64,000 nt of DNA from Turbatrix aceti (GCA_963969345.1 OZ017768.1:8456718-8520717); one strand, 5' to 3'. Positions 48,998-59,930 are shown, counted from the stretch's first letter. Numbers and translations: made by a program. The notes: generated from the letters alone by a model not told the origin.

Positions 48998-51355
48998 ATG
49001 ACGGCATTAACGCCAACAGCCACCTCGGTGGCGGACCTGGCAGCCAATGTATCGTCTGCCGCGGTCGCAGTTTTGCTCGCCGCCGTTGGCAACGATTCAC
49101 AGAGCGGAGCTACGATGTCGACGACCGCGACTCCGTCAACCTCGTCTTCTTCTTCTTCTTCGATTTATCCCCTCCGCATGCTGCTCACCATCACTCACCT
49201 CACACTCGTGTCCATCGGCTTCATCAATCTCGTCGTCATCTTTGTCATCGTGACCAAGCCGTACATGAGATCCATAACAAATGTTTATATGCTCTCACTC
49301 TGCGCTGCGGATTTCATCTACCTCTCCAACCTCACTCTCGTCGCTGCCACCCAGCTAAATGACAAATCCTGGCCTTTTGGATCGTTTCTGTGCACAACTT
49401 TTCACGGAACAGAGACGACAGGAAAGTACGCGTCTGTCTTGTTCGTGGTCCTCCTCGCGGTCGACCGATACTGCGCAATGTGCAAGGCCAACTGGTGTTC
49501 AAGATACCGTAACCACAAGACGGCAATCGTGATGTCCCTCGTAGCCTGGCTTCTCGCCATCATCGCAGCCACTCCGTTGTTCATCTTCAGCGAAGTCGTC
49601 AGCATCACGTATCGAATGAGCGAGGCCAATTTCAACTTGTGCATCGCCAAGTGGCCGAACATCGAGAGTGCCAAGTGGTGAGTTTTTCGCGAATTCCTTT
49701 TCCTCCTTCTCGCGTGGTGGTGTGAGAGCCTTTGATTTTCCTAGAATGAATGAAAAATTTATTGCATGGCGGAATTTTAAAATTCTACGGACTTCCAATG
49801 TTTTTAAAATTTTTGCTTGGAAAAAAATTCGATTTTTTTTCTCTGCTGCGTTTTCTGCTGTTTTTCTGTGATGCCAAAAAAGGTGGCAATGGTTTTTGAT
49901 CGCCACTGGCAATCTCATTTTTTGCACAGAATAAATAAATAATTGCTTTCCGGTTTTGCAGCTGGAGGCGTAAAAAAAACATAGGTGAAAAACACCTTGA
50001 AAAAAACCTTCTTGTACTACGATTATTACTGCTGCACATTTTTTACATTACAACAATATTTTTAATTAATTTTTTTCACTTCAAGCATTTTTTTCCGCAA
50101 CATTTTGCTAATTGCTCACTCTTATAAAATTGAAAACTTGCATCCTATGAACCCTATTTTAACCCCAGTATCTATTTCAGGTACATTTCTTTTTCCTCCA
50201 TTCTCATCTTTGCCTTGCCACTGGCGCTCATCGTCTTCTGCTACTACCACATCATCAACAAGCTGAGAGAAGCGCTCAAGGGCAGCAAGCGCCTGCGAAG
50301 GGCGTCATCGAGTCGCGCGCCCTACCACCGGGTGACCAGACTCGTGCTTTGGGTCGTCGTCTTTCACGTCATCTGCTGGACCCCCTTCTGGCTCTTCAAC
50401 GTCTTCAGCAGCATTTTGAGCATCCAAGTTCGAACTCATTTCGATCGTATTGTTGTCAATATTTTGTAAGTTTTTTTTTGAACGTCAGCTGTTCATTAAT
50501 TAATTAATCATTTTCAGGCACTTACTGCCCTACATGAACTGTGCTCTAAATCCTCTGTTGTACGCAGCGTTTGCCGAAAACTTCCGACAAGCTGTGAAAC
50601 CCATCATCATGAAGACGTGCAACCCGAAGTGGTCGCCTCCGAGTGACACTGATGACATTCCAATCGTCGTCAACGGCTCTCTGGGAAATCTACAAAAGAG
50701 CAAGTATAGCAAGCTTTCATAGTAAGTTTTGTTGAAACAAAAAAAAATCTTTGAAAACATGAATTCCCGCCAATTTTGGCAAAACGCGACAAAAATTGGC
50801 GGGAAGGCATTTTCCACTCGGGACCAAACAGAATACACAACGTTTGCAACCGTTCTAATCCACTTTCTTCATTTCAGTCCTTCAAAAGAAATCTCCAACT
50901 TTGTATCTGACTACCAAACCAACTCTCACCTGATCCGTACCTCTCCGTCGCCCGCACACAAAGGCTCGCTGCCAGCGTTAAACAAAACCCAGGTCGTAAA
51001 GCCGATTCGCAACGTCGGCGATTCGACGTTCTCCGTTCCCGACGCATCAAAATGGTCGGTGTATAGGCCTCATTCCAAAGCCAGCCTCGACACTCCGCCC
51101 TTCGTGAACGTGACCACGCCTACGAGTACCCGATCGATGTCGGGATCGGGAGTCGCGATGCCATCGCCGATCGTCAATGGCTTCCTCGGCGAGCCAAGTC
51201 GACTCATGAAGATCACATCGATGAACAGCGTTGCGGCTTTCACATTTGACGACAAGAGATCGCCGTCACCGGACGTTCCGGATTCTCCTGTTTCCAGTAC
51301 AACGAGTAACGTGCCTTCAATTTCATGCACCAATGATAACGACGTCTTTGTTTGA
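48998..51355 (+). CDS. Neuropeptide GPCR, somatostatin/allatostatin-C/opioid receptor type, four exons
   Basis: A rhodopsin-class receptor for a peptide ligand, in the plasma membrane, coupling to G proteins. Exons 48998-49677, 50181-50465, 50518-50721 and 50878-51355 give 548 residues. The extracellular N-terminus (about 58 residues) is Ser/Thr/Ala-rich with N-glycosylation sites and a run of serines from TCT/TCC repeats. Helix 1 spans about residues 60-86. Helix 2 has LCAAD (Asp105). Cys132 and Cys215 can form the usual disulfide. DRY is at 156-158 and a Trp at 184. Helix 6 carries FHVICWTPFW and helix 7 NPLLYAAFAENF. The C-tail is long (about 190 residues) and Ser/Pro-rich. These features fit the npr receptors of nematodes related to somatostatin and allatostatin-C receptors. 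A splice acceptor lies 53 nt before the start codon. Confidence 0.92.
49678..50180 (+). other. Intron 1 of the neuropeptide receptor gene
   Basis: A 503-bp AT-rich intron from GTGAGT to CTATTTCAG, splitting a Trp codon. No further features were seen. Confidence 0.85.
50764..50805. repeat. Perfect 14-bp hairpin with E2F-like arms in receptor intron 3
   Basis: TTCCCGCCAATTTT at 50764-50777 is the exact reverse complement of 50792-50805, with a 14-nt loop. Each arm contains TTGGCGGGAA, which matches the E2F consensus (TTTSSCGC-like, here the common TTGGCGGGAA variant). Confidence 0.65.
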
Positions 51356-51923
51356 CTGTTTATTGCTTTTTCCTGCACAAAAGAATAATAATAAAACGTT
51401 TTTAAAATTTGTATGAAAACAATCGAATTTTGCAGTCGTCAATTCAGAAATCACAGTGAAACGTCGGCCAAGCGCCTCAGATTCACGGTGGCCGAGGCTG
51501 AAAATTTTTGGCACCGAGCATAAATTTGGAACACGGCAGAATTTTTTTCAGTTATCAACAACAGAAAATTCGCTCCGTTTTAGGTTTCCTCCCGTTAATT
51601 ATGAAGACAATTAATATTATGCTGAAGAGAAAAATATGTAAATGAAATAAATTCATGTTGACAGTTCTGTTTGATCGTCATTTATTTCAGATTTTTTTTT
51701 GCAAATCGTCAGTTTGTGAAAAGTTTGTTTTCCTTTGTTAACTTTTTTTGTAGAAAACTAAAAATATTTACAAAAAGTATGTAAACTTCAGTTGCGATAG
51801 TTTTCTCTACCAGTGGCAATAAGGCGGGGCATAATTTAATATTATTCTTCGCGCACAGAAACAAAAGTACAAAAACAAGTTCCCATTGTTTATTGCCACT
51901 GCCACCTTGCTCAACTACAGAAC
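51356..51923. other. Intergenic between two receptor genes
   Basis: The 3' UTR of the neuropeptide receptor (AATAAAACG near 51390) and the 5' flank of the chemoreceptor. No other element was recognised. Confidence 0.5.
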
Positions 51924-52983
51924 ATGCACTCTCTGCTGAATACCGGCAACGTTGTCCTTTTTTCTAGCATTTTGCTAACAATTCCTACTATTGCCCTCTA
52001 TGCGGCCATAATTTTGACAATTTGGATCAGAAGGAAACAGAGCACATTCGGGTCATTCTACTTCCACATCTTTGCCGTTCTGGCCGTCAGCAACAGCATC
52101 GTATGCATTACTATCATTTTAACAGGCTACTTCTTCACTGCCAGTGTCGCCGAATCATTCATATCTCGCCTGCCAAAGAAACATTTTTGTCTTACACTTG
52201 TACTTTTTATCAATTTCTTCATACAGTACTTTTCTATGCTCATCAGCGTTTGGCTTTCTCTCAACAGATTTACAGTACTAGTTTTTCCTCTGCAAAATGT
52301 GGTCAAATGGAAGCGTTGCAAAGCCTTCGTGATATTTTCGTCGGTGTTCGTAGCTGCTGCGTGTTCTATCAATGTTTGGTTCGCTGACTACGCCATTGTG
52401 GAACGGGAGAGCAGTGGAAGTCATTACGCATACATCGCTACTGCCAATACTTTGCTCGGGGATCAGTACAACATTCAGGTTTACTTCCTGTTTGTTGTCA
52501 TAGTCATCGAATTTAGCTCAAATATGGCGTCAGCAGTGTCGTTGTGTCTCTACAAACAAAAAAATACGACATCTCAGGTGAATTCAGAAGACCGTGAACT
52601 CTTCATCTGTACATTAATTATTTTTGGTTGCAAATTTCTCAATATTGCGGGGCAGGTAGGCTGACAATGTTTATTTGCGTCAAAGCGCAGTGCAAAGGCC
52701 AATTTAGATCTTATTTTTACTTCCATTGGAATACGATTTGTTGAACATTGCTTTTGCATGTGCCCTTAATGGAAACATGATCGAGGTCATACTACCTGGA
52801 TGGATATTGCTTTTCGGAAGTTCAAAGCTTCGAGCTATCCTGGTTTGTACAAGTCTTGCTTTACTGAAATAATTTTAATGACAGCTTCAGAAACCATCGT
52901 TCTGCAAAAAAGTTTCGAGACTTCGAATTCCAAGTATTCAAGTGCAAACACTCGATGGATCCAATTTTCCCCATTCTACGTGA
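51924..52983 (+). CDS. Seven-transmembrane chemoreceptor, SRG/SRV type
   Basis: My preferred exons are 51924-52655, 52708-52842 and 52885-52983, giving 321 residues, typical for the family. If the last intron (42 bp, GTTTGT...GACAG) is not spliced, the frame ends at 52872 with 298 residues. Helix 3 is followed by ISVWLSLNRFTVLVFPLQNVVKWKRCK, the SRG-superfamily signature in place of DRY. Helix 7 ends ILPGWILLFGSSKLRAIL, also typical of SRG. The proposed last exon adds a basic tail (QKPSFCKKVSRLR). Introns are short, like those of the chemoreceptor at 19.4 kb. Likely a sensory receptor; the ligand is unknown. Confidence 0.82.
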
Positions 52984-53744
52984 GCTCATTGCAAGACTCA
53001 AAATGTTGCAAGAAAGGTAGCAGCAACGAGAAGCAGAAACTTCTTTTCGCGGAAACGATACCTTTTGTAGAATGACTGGCATTAAAAGTTGCGATTAGTG
53101 CACTAAATATGACGTTTGTATGAGTATCATTTTTAGAATGATTTCCACGGAAGTACTAAAAGAAACAAAAGAAATTATTCCATATATGGGTTACTTTTTA
53201 TGCTGCCACAATGAATTTGTATTTCAATGCACTGTTCGTTCAGATACAAAAATAAAAAACAAAGACTGTCTGCGCCCAAACGTCTATCCGAATAAAATTT
53301 ATTTGCCACAAAAACTACTGTGACGTAATCTTAAAAATATAAAGTAATCTTTTAATTACAAAAAAGTAAATTCCATTATAATTCTACGTTTGATATTTTT
53401 TGTATTGAAAGGATTACGTCAGAAGTTGTGTGGTATTAAAATTAAGCAAAACAGATTTTGGTGTTTCTAAAAAAAGGTTTTGGTTTTAGTTTTTGTATAA
53501 GATTATATTTATGTATAAGATTTTGTTTGACATGATTATCAGAACATGACAAGTCAATTCGGAACATTTAGTTTGTAATCGCTTGCAATATTTGAACAAA
53601 AATATGTAGTTGGATCTTGAATCAAAAAACACAAAAAACCTTCAAGAGACGGTAATAAGAATGAGAACAGCACAAAGCAGAAAATCAAAAACAAAGATCG
53701 GCTTACAGACACACCCACAGTCACAGTAAACAACATCTCTTTAT
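52984..53744. other. Intergenic upstream of the lipase pair; no gene recognised
   Basis: AT-rich. Open frames at 53120-53323 (+) and 53554-53736 (-) have no motif. The minus frame begins with a hydrophobic stretch like a signal peptide but lacks any other support. Confidence 0.45.
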
Positions 53745-54045
53745 CAAAAAGTTTTATTGCGTGTTCGCTGCACTAATGGCTTAATTTTTGACTTCGACCC
53801 TCCATATTGCACTTTTGGTTGCCTTTAGACACACAAAAAACATCAAATTGCAGCAGAACATCCGTGGTGGTCCGGGACAAAAGGGTGGTCGACCTAGAAA
53901 ATGCACTATGGGATCAGACTCTTATCACCATTTTGTCTAAAGGCCCTCAAAAGTGCAGAATAAAGAGCCGATCTTTAGACACCAACACATTATATAAGCT
54001 AACTGTTACCCCAGATCTCCACAATTCTGAGCTGTTATTGCAAAG
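53745..54045 (+). promoter_or_regulatory. Promoter of lipase 1, duplicated upstream of lipase 2
   Basis: About 300 bp (GTTTTATTGCGTGTTCGCTGCA... to the start codon) is repeated at 55922-56229. Shared blocks include CACTAATGGCTTA, GACTTCGACCCTCCAT, TTGCACTTTTGGT, a TATATAAGCTAACTGT TATA region (TATATAAG at 53991-53998) and CTCCACAATTCTGAGCTGTT just before the ATG. Confidence 0.8.
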
Positions 54046-55101
54046 ATGGGAGTTCGCCTTCAGATCTTGCTAGCTTGCCTTTTGGCTCTTGCCTTTGCTC
54101 GAAGCCTTGAAGAAGTTTCTTCGTCGGAACCGGCAACTTCGACGGCAACCCCGACATCAAAGGGTCGTCTTCCGCGGTACTACTCTGATGCTTACGCTCG
54201 TCACCTGTATTGGCCGCTCTGTGACATCCCTTACTACTACGGAGAAGATGCAAACGCGACCGCCTGCCTCAACCAGTGTTTCTACAGCTCGCAGCTGATC
54301 ACCACGCAGCAGGCGTACTGCGGCATCGGGGACAGCTATGAACTCGAGACGTGCACTGGCTCCCTGTTCCTCGCTCACGACTACCAAGCCATTGTCCTCA
54401 GCTTCCGCGGAACGACCGGTTTGGACCAGTTTGACTACATCACTGAGACAGCGATCTACCAACAGCCGATTGTCGATCCTGTCATGCCGATCGGCAAGGT
54501 CAACGAATACTACGTGAACGCGTTCAAACAGCTCTTCCTGAATCAGGTCCTTCAAGACAGCTTCAACCTCGCTCTCGGCCAGTACCCCGACTACGACATT
54601 CTCATCACCGGTCATTCACTCGGGGGAGCCTTGTCTACCCTTGTCGCTGCGTACCTTCGTCTCAATTATCCCGAAGTCACGCCCGAACGCATCATTGTCT
54701 CCAACTTTGGACAAGTTGTAGTCGGTGATGCCGAATTTGCAACGAACTACGAACAACTGGTCCCCCACAACCAGCGCGTGGTGAACGACAACGACTGTGT
54801 TCCTCGCTTTGGCATCGACTTGACCATCAACGGCACCGACGAGCTTGCTTACCGCCAGGTTCACGGCGACACCTGGTACCCCAACAACATGGCTAACTTG
54901 TCGCTCTACAACGTGTGCCCTGGATTGTACCACGACGGAGAGTGCACGTACTACTACAACTCGACCACCGCTCCGATGGACGACTCTACGCTCAACAGCC
55001 ACATGGGCTACTTCGACATCTACGTTCCTCCTAGCCGTAGCGGCGTTGATCGCTGCGTGCTCTGCGACCGCACTCTCGACCTTTCTAAGCTTCCGGCTTG
55101 A
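54046..55101 (+). CDS. Secreted class 3 (fungal lipase-like) lipase 1
   Basis: A serine hydrolase acting on triacylglycerol or related esters, secreted, possibly digestive. Single exon, 351 residues. Signal peptide MGVRLQILLACLLALAFA. A short Thr/Ser-rich propeptide-like region precedes the conserved PRYYSDAYARHLYWPLCDIP block with paired cysteines (C...ATACLNQCF). The oxyanion-region strand is IVLSFRGTTG and the nucleophile elbow is ITGHSLGGALS with Ser191. The acid is probably the Asp in NDNDCVPRF and the base the His in NSHMGYF. The end VDRCVLCDRTLDL holds further cysteines. This architecture is common in nematodes. TATATAAG is about 48 nt upstream. It is a tandem paralogue of 56230. Confidence 0.93.
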   Translation: MGVRLQILLACLLALAFARSLEEVSSSEPATSTATPTSKGRLPRYYSDAYARHLYWPLCDIPYYYGEDANATACLNQCFYSSQLITTQQAYCGIGDSYELETCTGSLFLAHDYQAIVLSFRGTTGLDQFDYITETAIYQQPIVDPVMPIGKVNEYYVNAFKQLFLNQVLQDSFNLALGQYPDYDILITGHSLGGALSTLVAAYLRLNYPEVTPERIIVSNFGQVVVGDAEFATNYEQLVPHNQRVVNDNDCVPRFGIDLTINGTDELAYRQVHGDTWYPNNMANLSLYNVCPGLYHDGECTYYYNSTTAPMDDSTLNSHMGYFDIYVPPSRSGVDRCVLCDRTLDLSKLPA

Positions 55102-55921
55102 GTTCTGCTTTTCGTTGAATTCTGTAATTTCTAATATTTACGATTTATTTTTCTAATGGCTGTATTGAAATTTAAAGTTTAAATTAGCTTGAAATTTTTT
55201 AAAGTGAATAAATGCCAGTTGAAAACAATATTTTATTATTAATGTTGCAATTGGCAAAAAATCGGTCAGTTGTAAACCTTTCGAGCGCAATAATGCATTC
55301 CTGGATAAAGAAAGAGTAGGTCGAAGTTTAGGAAATCAGTTATCGTTTTCCGATCTGGATCCAACAACTTGCAGGATGGCTTCCGGCACATGAACAGAGA
55401 TGAGGTGCTTTAACAAAAAATAGGGATTGAAGTTCACCATCAGATAGTGCCGGCAAGTTGCGGCAACGATCAACCGACACAAGCCTAACCATTCTTCAGT
55501 TGGTCAGTCAATCAAAAAACGATGCAAGCCCTTCTTCTATTTTCGGGCAAAAAAACGGCGTTTTAGTATAGGTGGTAGCATTTATTTGCCACTAGTGAAA
55601 AATCAACTGATCAGAAAAGCGGTTTGGTGCGGCCAGTGTTGGCTGCCACGACGCACGAATCCCACGATCGTCACCAATGTTACCGTTTTGACGCGATTAT
55701 CACTTATTCGGTTCTAGACAAAAACCTGTAATCAAAACAATAAAGACTCGTAATCAGACGTAACAAAGGTTACAAAGGATAAACTTTTGTAAAGGGAAAA
55801 TTCTCACCACAACGAAATGTATTATAAAAAAAAAATATTGCACAGAAACTCGTGACAAATAAAAAAATATACTAGGCTTTAAAAAATATAATATAGTTTA
55901 TGTATGCGCATCTACAGTAAA
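55102..55921. other. Spacer between the tandem lipases
   Basis: Contains the 3' UTR of lipase 1 (AATAAA near 55207) and AT-rich sequence with one GC-richer patch at 55600-55680. No gene or RNA was recognised. Confidence 0.5.
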
Positions 55922-56229
55922 CAACATTTTTTTATCAGCTAAATTTTATTGCGTTTCCGCTACACTAATGGCTTATTTTTTTGACTTCGACCCTCCATGT
56001 TGCACTTTTGGTGGCCCTTATACCCATTAAAAACACCGCGTAATCATCCGTGGGGGTCCGAGACAAAGAGGTGGTCGACCTAAAAAAATGCACTTTACGT
56101 TATCGGATCAGACTGTTATCATCACTACGTCTCAAAGTGCAACATGGAGGATTGACCTTTAGCTAAAACAACTGTATATAAGCTAACTGTAACCCCAAAT
56201 CTCCACAATTCTGAGCTGTTATTGTAAAG
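55922..56229 (+). promoter_or_regulatory. Promoter of lipase 2
   Basis: Homologous to 53745-54045 with small indels. TATATAAG is at 56175-56182, again about 48 nt before the ATG. The proximal block CTCCACAATTCTGAGCTGTT is identical. Confidence 0.8.
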
Positions 56230-57270
56230 ATGGGAATTCGTCTTCAGATTCTGTTGGCGTGCCTTTTGGCTCTTGCCTTTGCTCGAAGCCTCGAAGAAGC
56301 GACTAATTCGGCAAAAGGACGACGTTCAAAGGGTCGTCTTCCGCGGTACTACTCCGATGCCTACGCTCGTCATCTGTACTGGCCGCTGTGCGACATTCCT
56401 TACTACTACGAACAGGACGCCAACGCTACCGCCTGCCTCAACAAGTGCTTCTATCGCTCCAAGTTGATCACCACGCAGCAAGCTTACTGCGGCATCGGGG
56501 ATAATTATGAGCAGGAAACGTGTACTGGCTCCCTGGTCATTGCTCACGACTACAAAGCCATTGTTCTCAGCTTCCGAGGAACGACCGGCATGAGTCAATT
56601 TGTCTACATCACTGAGACAGCGATCTACCAGGAGCCAATTGTCGATCCCGTTATGCCGATCGGCAAGGTCAACGAATACTACGTGAACGCCATGAAGCAG
56701 CTCTTTGTGAACCAGGTTCTACAAGACAGCTTCACCCTCGCTCTCGCCCGTTACCCCGACTACGACATCCTCATCACCGGCCACTCACTTGGAGGAGCCC
56801 TGTCCACCCTTGTCGCTGCGTACATTCGCCTGCACTACCCTGAAGTTACTCCCGAACGCCTCATTGTCTCAAACTTTGCACAGGTCGTAGTGGGTGATGC
56901 CGAATTTGCAACGAACTATCAACAACTCGTTCCCCACAACCAGCGCGTGGTCAACAACAACGACTGTGTTCCTCGCTTTGGCATCGACTTGACCATCAAC
57001 GGCACCGACGAGCTCGCTTATCGTCAGGTTCACGGCGACACCTGGTACCCCAACAACATGGCTAACTTGTCGCTCTACAACGTGTGCCCTGGATTGTACC
57101 ACGACGGAGAATGCACGTACTTCTACAACTCAACCACCGCTCCGATGGACGACTCTACGCTCAACAGCCACATGGGCTACTTCGACATCTACGTGCCTCC
57201 AAGCCGTAGTGGCCTTGATCGTTGCGTGCTCTGCGACCGCACTCTCGACCTTTCTAAGCTTCCGGCTTGA
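56230..57270 (+). CDS. Secreted class 3 (fungal lipase-like) lipase 2
   Basis: 346 residues in a single exon. Nearly the same protein as lipase 1: signal peptide MGIRLQILLACLLALAFA, nucleophile elbow ITGHSLGGALS (Ser186), NDCVPRFGIDL, NSHMGYF and a C-terminal CVLCDRTLDL. The main differences lie in the segment after the signal peptide, which is shorter and basic here (NSAKGRRSKGR against a Thr/Pro-rich stretch), and in the Gly-Met-Ser-Gln region near residue 121. The basic run could be a propeptide cleavage site. All catalytic-type residues are kept in both copies, so neither looks like a pseudogene. Confidence 0.93.
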   Translation: MGIRLQILLACLLALAFARSLEEATNSAKGRRSKGRLPRYYSDAYARHLYWPLCDIPYYYEQDANATACLNKCFYRSKLITTQQAYCGIGDNYEQETCTGSLVIAHDYKAIVLSFRGTTGMSQFVYITETAIYQEPIVDPVMPIGKVNEYYVNAMKQLFVNQVLQDSFTLALARYPDYDILITGHSLGGALSTLVAAYIRLHYPEVTPERLIVSNFAQVVVGDAEFATNYQQLVPHNQRVVNNNDCVPRFGIDLTINGTDELAYRQVHGDTWYPNNMANLSLYNVCPGLYHDGECTYFYNSTTAPMDDSTLNSHMGYFDIYVPPSRSGLDRCVLCDRTLDLSKLPA

Positions 57271-57597
57271 ATTATGTAAAAATATTCATTTTTCTGTCGA
57301 GTTGTGTAATTTTTGATTAAATTTACAAATATGTAAAAAATGTAAAGTAAATAGTCGGGGGAATTTCAATTATTTTATTAACTAAGAAGTTCATCAGCAT
57401 CCACTGTTGTCGTGTATGAAGCGACAAACTTATCGAGAACATCAGTAAACAGTGCTTCAACGTTGCTACAACGTAGCAAATATTTTCAAAATAGAAAATA
57501 TTTACATATGAATGTTATCAGACACTGGATAACAAAACTTTTGCAGCAATATGAGACAAATTTTGTTGGTCACATCTGTACCAATTTTTGAATTTTT
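57271..57597. other. 3' flank of lipase 2
   Basis: AT-rich, no polyA hexamer as clear as in lipase 1. No gene was recognised. Confidence 0.5.
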
Positions 57598-57605
57598 GTT
57601 TCTAC

Positions 57606-57947
57606 CAGAGTTGTTCAATTCGGCAATTTTCAGCGCTCGCTCTGCTCGCACTCTTTGAGCAATTCAATTTTTCGTGCTCGCTCTGCTCACGCTCTTTGCC
57701 CAACATCGTGTTTTTGATCGAAACTACCAGTATTTTAGTATTTATAGCACTAAATTTGAGCAGTGCTCATTTTAAAAATTTCTCGCGCTCGCTCTGCTCG
57801 CGCTCTTTGAGCAATTCAATTTTTCCTGCTCGCTCTACTCACGCTCATTGAGCTCTCCATTTTTTTGCGCTCGCTCCGCTCGCGCTCGTGAGCAGAGCAG
57901 GAGTGAGCAGTGAGCAGGAGCAAATTGGTGAGCATCGAACAACTCTG
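57606..57947. mobile_element. hAT-like MITE (342 bp)
   Basis: The ends are CAGAGTTGTTC and its exact reverse complement GAACAACTCTG. The flanks GTTTCTAC (57598-57605) and GTCTCTAC (57948-57955) match at 7 of 8 positions, an 8-bp target duplication typical of hAT elements. Inside, CGCTCGCTCTGCTCGCGCTC-like motifs repeat, each followed by TTTGAGCAATTCAATTTTT, ending with a GAGCAG/GAGTGAGC array in inverse orientation. No coding frame is present. Confidence 0.78.
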
Positions 57948-57955
57948 GTCTCTAC

Positions 57956-59030
57956 TGTGAACAGGATCAGTCAAGTGCACTTCAGCAAAAAATATTGTTG
58001 CGGAATCGAGAAGTCCTGGATGCCTTTTTCCGCTACTGCCCCCAGAGTGCGCAGCTTGCGTGTGGGGACAGTGGGCTTAACGATGGTATTGCATACTTAT
58101 TATTGATTGAAGTGAAATTGGATTTGAGATTTTTTTGTGTTGTGTATCAGAGATATCAGTATTAGATCATGATCCCTTTTTTTAAGTATCAGATTGTATC
58201 GTGATATAAAAAAACAGTAAACAATATGCAAACCAGAATCACGAATGCTTACATCAATGATTCATACTTGTACATAAAGTTTTATGAAACGCATTTTTTC
58301 TACAAGATTCATCCTTAGATTCGGTTTGTATTTAACGGTATCACTATGCGTAAAAGACAGCTACGTAATTTTTTTTGGAAGCATTCTTTAATTTTTTTGT
58401 TCTGATAGGTACATTTTGGTGAGTCATTTGGTGTTTTTGGCAACGAATAATAAATATTTATTTCATTTTAGGCTGAATGACAAGCATGCAAAAATTACTA
58501 TTTGTTTTTCAATTTCGCCAAAGTTAGTGTATTTGAACAATATGTACGTGTTTTTTGCATTTGAACAATGTTATCGCGATATGTTTTTGATTTTGCGGAT
58601 GCAACGTGACTATGATAACATGCTTGCTTGAGTGCTCACTCACTATGTGCAAGATGTTTTAAAAACTCTTCCGTCTCTTGCATATACAATTGAATACAAT
58701 TGGGATACAAACTGTCGTCGCAAACAGGAAGGCGGGACCACGCTTTGTCTTTCGGACTTTCGGGGGGAGGGGATAAAACCGCAATTTTTTTTAACCGTTC
58801 TTAAGCTCTAGTGTAGTTTGGACACTTGCACGTCAAGAAAACTTTTTTTATACCCGGATTCATCTCACGCGGTTACAGATAAGATAACCGTACTTAAACG
58901 TTTGACCTGGGGAGAGCAACAGTTGATGATTGTTCCTGGCAGTTATTATTGTAAATATGTATTTTTCAGCGCGTAAGCAAGAATTTTAATTTAACATTTC
59001 TTATTTCAGATTTGCAAAATTAGAATCGAA
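57956..59030. other. Intergenic; no gene recognised until the tiny gene at 59031
   Basis: AT-rich. A GATA pair AGATAAGATAACC lies at about 58878. The T-rich acceptor TTCTTATTTCAG ends at 59009, 21 nt before the next start codon. Confidence 0.45.
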
Positions 59031-59153
59031 ATGAACTCTGTAAGCAACGTCACTGATCCTTATGAACAGTACTCCGAGGATATGAGCGGTAACACACCTA
59101 GCCCTCCTGCAGACGCATACAATAATACAAGAAATTTGCAAGATTGTAATTGA
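59031..59153 (+). CDS. Tiny Ser/Pro-rich protein with EDMSGNTPSP core (member 1), 40 residues
   Basis: Begins MNSVSNVTDPYEQYSEDMSG and continues NTPSPPADAYNNTRNLQDCN. There is no signal peptide or membrane segment; it should be an intracellular, probably disordered, acidic protein. A strong acceptor (TTATTTCAG) 21 nt upstream marks this as the 3' exon of a transcript with a non-coding or spliced-leader 5' end. The reason to believe it is the minus-strand gene at 60932-61039, which shares Y-x2-[FY]-[ST]-EDMSGNTPSP and the following D-A-[NY]-[AF]-N pattern. I do not recognise the family. Confidence 0.6.
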   Translation: MNSVSNVTDPYEQYSEDMSGNTPSPPADAYNNTRNLQDCN

Positions 59154-59578
59154 TTCGGGTTCTCAAGCACTTTTTTGTTTTGTTTTATTTGATAAATCGT
59201 ATGTGTAAATTTTATCAAAATAATTTGTTGGATAAATGACAAATGATTATTTGCAATCAGGTAAACCGCAAAACTGAAAATCAGCGTTAACATTTGATTT
59301 TCTTGTGACTAATCAAACAAACACGCAAATTATAATCTGCCAAATATTTTTGTAGTGCATTTATATCTGTTGTATTTTGCTGCAAAAAACCTTTTCTTAT
59401 TGTAAATAAACCAACAAAAAAAACAAAAAAAATGACTGATTAGATTTCAACAAAAAATAACCGATTAGGTCCCTCCATAAGCAATAATCATATTCGTTGA
59501 CCTCCTTTATTGTATCCAGTAAAATTGTTAAATGAAAAAACACAAATAATGAATCCGGATAAACCGATGAAACTTTTC
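59154..59578. other. Intergenic between convergent tiny genes
   Basis: AT-rich. It probably contains both 3' UTRs (AATAAA near 59406 for the plus gene). Nothing else was recognised. Confidence 0.45.
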
Positions 59579-59752
59579 TTATTTGGTGGCAGGCGCCTGA
59601 TTGGTGTCAACGACGGGGTTCTGTTCTAAACAAGCATTGATCTCTTCTTCGGAAGCATTAGCTTTATCTTTGACACCGCTTGGATCGTCGCCAAAAACGT
59701 TGGGGTCATCATTGTCTTCAGGATTTGCCGGAACGGGGGGGTCTTGTGCCAT
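59579..59752 (-). CDS. Small acidic Pro/Asn-rich protein, 57 residues
   Basis: Starts MAQDPPVPANPEDNDDPNVF and ends NQAPATK. It is highly acidic, with no signal peptide and a single Cys. An acceptor CATTTTTCAG lies 17 nt upstream of the ATG on the minus strand, as in the two EDMSGNTPSP genes. An ATTTGGCAATTGATAAG motif sits 160 nt upstream (59911-59930). Probably a disordered protein co-regulated with its neighbours. No family match. Confidence 0.5.
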   Translation of the reverse strand: MAQDPPVPANPEDNDDPNVFGDDPSGVKDKANASEEEINACLEQNPVVDTNQAPATK

Positions 59753-59910
59753 CGTTGTGAGCTGATCTGAAAAATGGCATAATATTATGCAGCTACAACA
59801 GATAACTGACATGAGAAGCTAAAACATCTACAACCTCTATTTTTGTGATTAAGCCTACTATTGCGTTGCTTCATGACTTTGTTATCATTTGACAAATACC
59901 ATGACTCTCC

Positions 59911-59930
59911 GTCTTATCAATTGCCAAATT
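59911..59930 (-). promoter_or_regulatory. ATTTGnnAATTGATAA promoter motif, copy 1
   Basis: Minus strand AATTTGGCAATTGATAAGAC, about 160 nt upstream of the start at 59752. It contains a GATA-factor core TTGATAAG. Confidence 0.5.

Noticed and set aside
53554..53736. Minus-strand frame with a hydrophobic start, considered as a secreted peptide
   Set aside because: No TATA box, no paralogue and no protein-like continuation after the hydrophobic part.
54157..55002. Long minus-strand frames opposite the lipases
   Set aside because: Shadow frames produced by the codon bias of the lipase genes.
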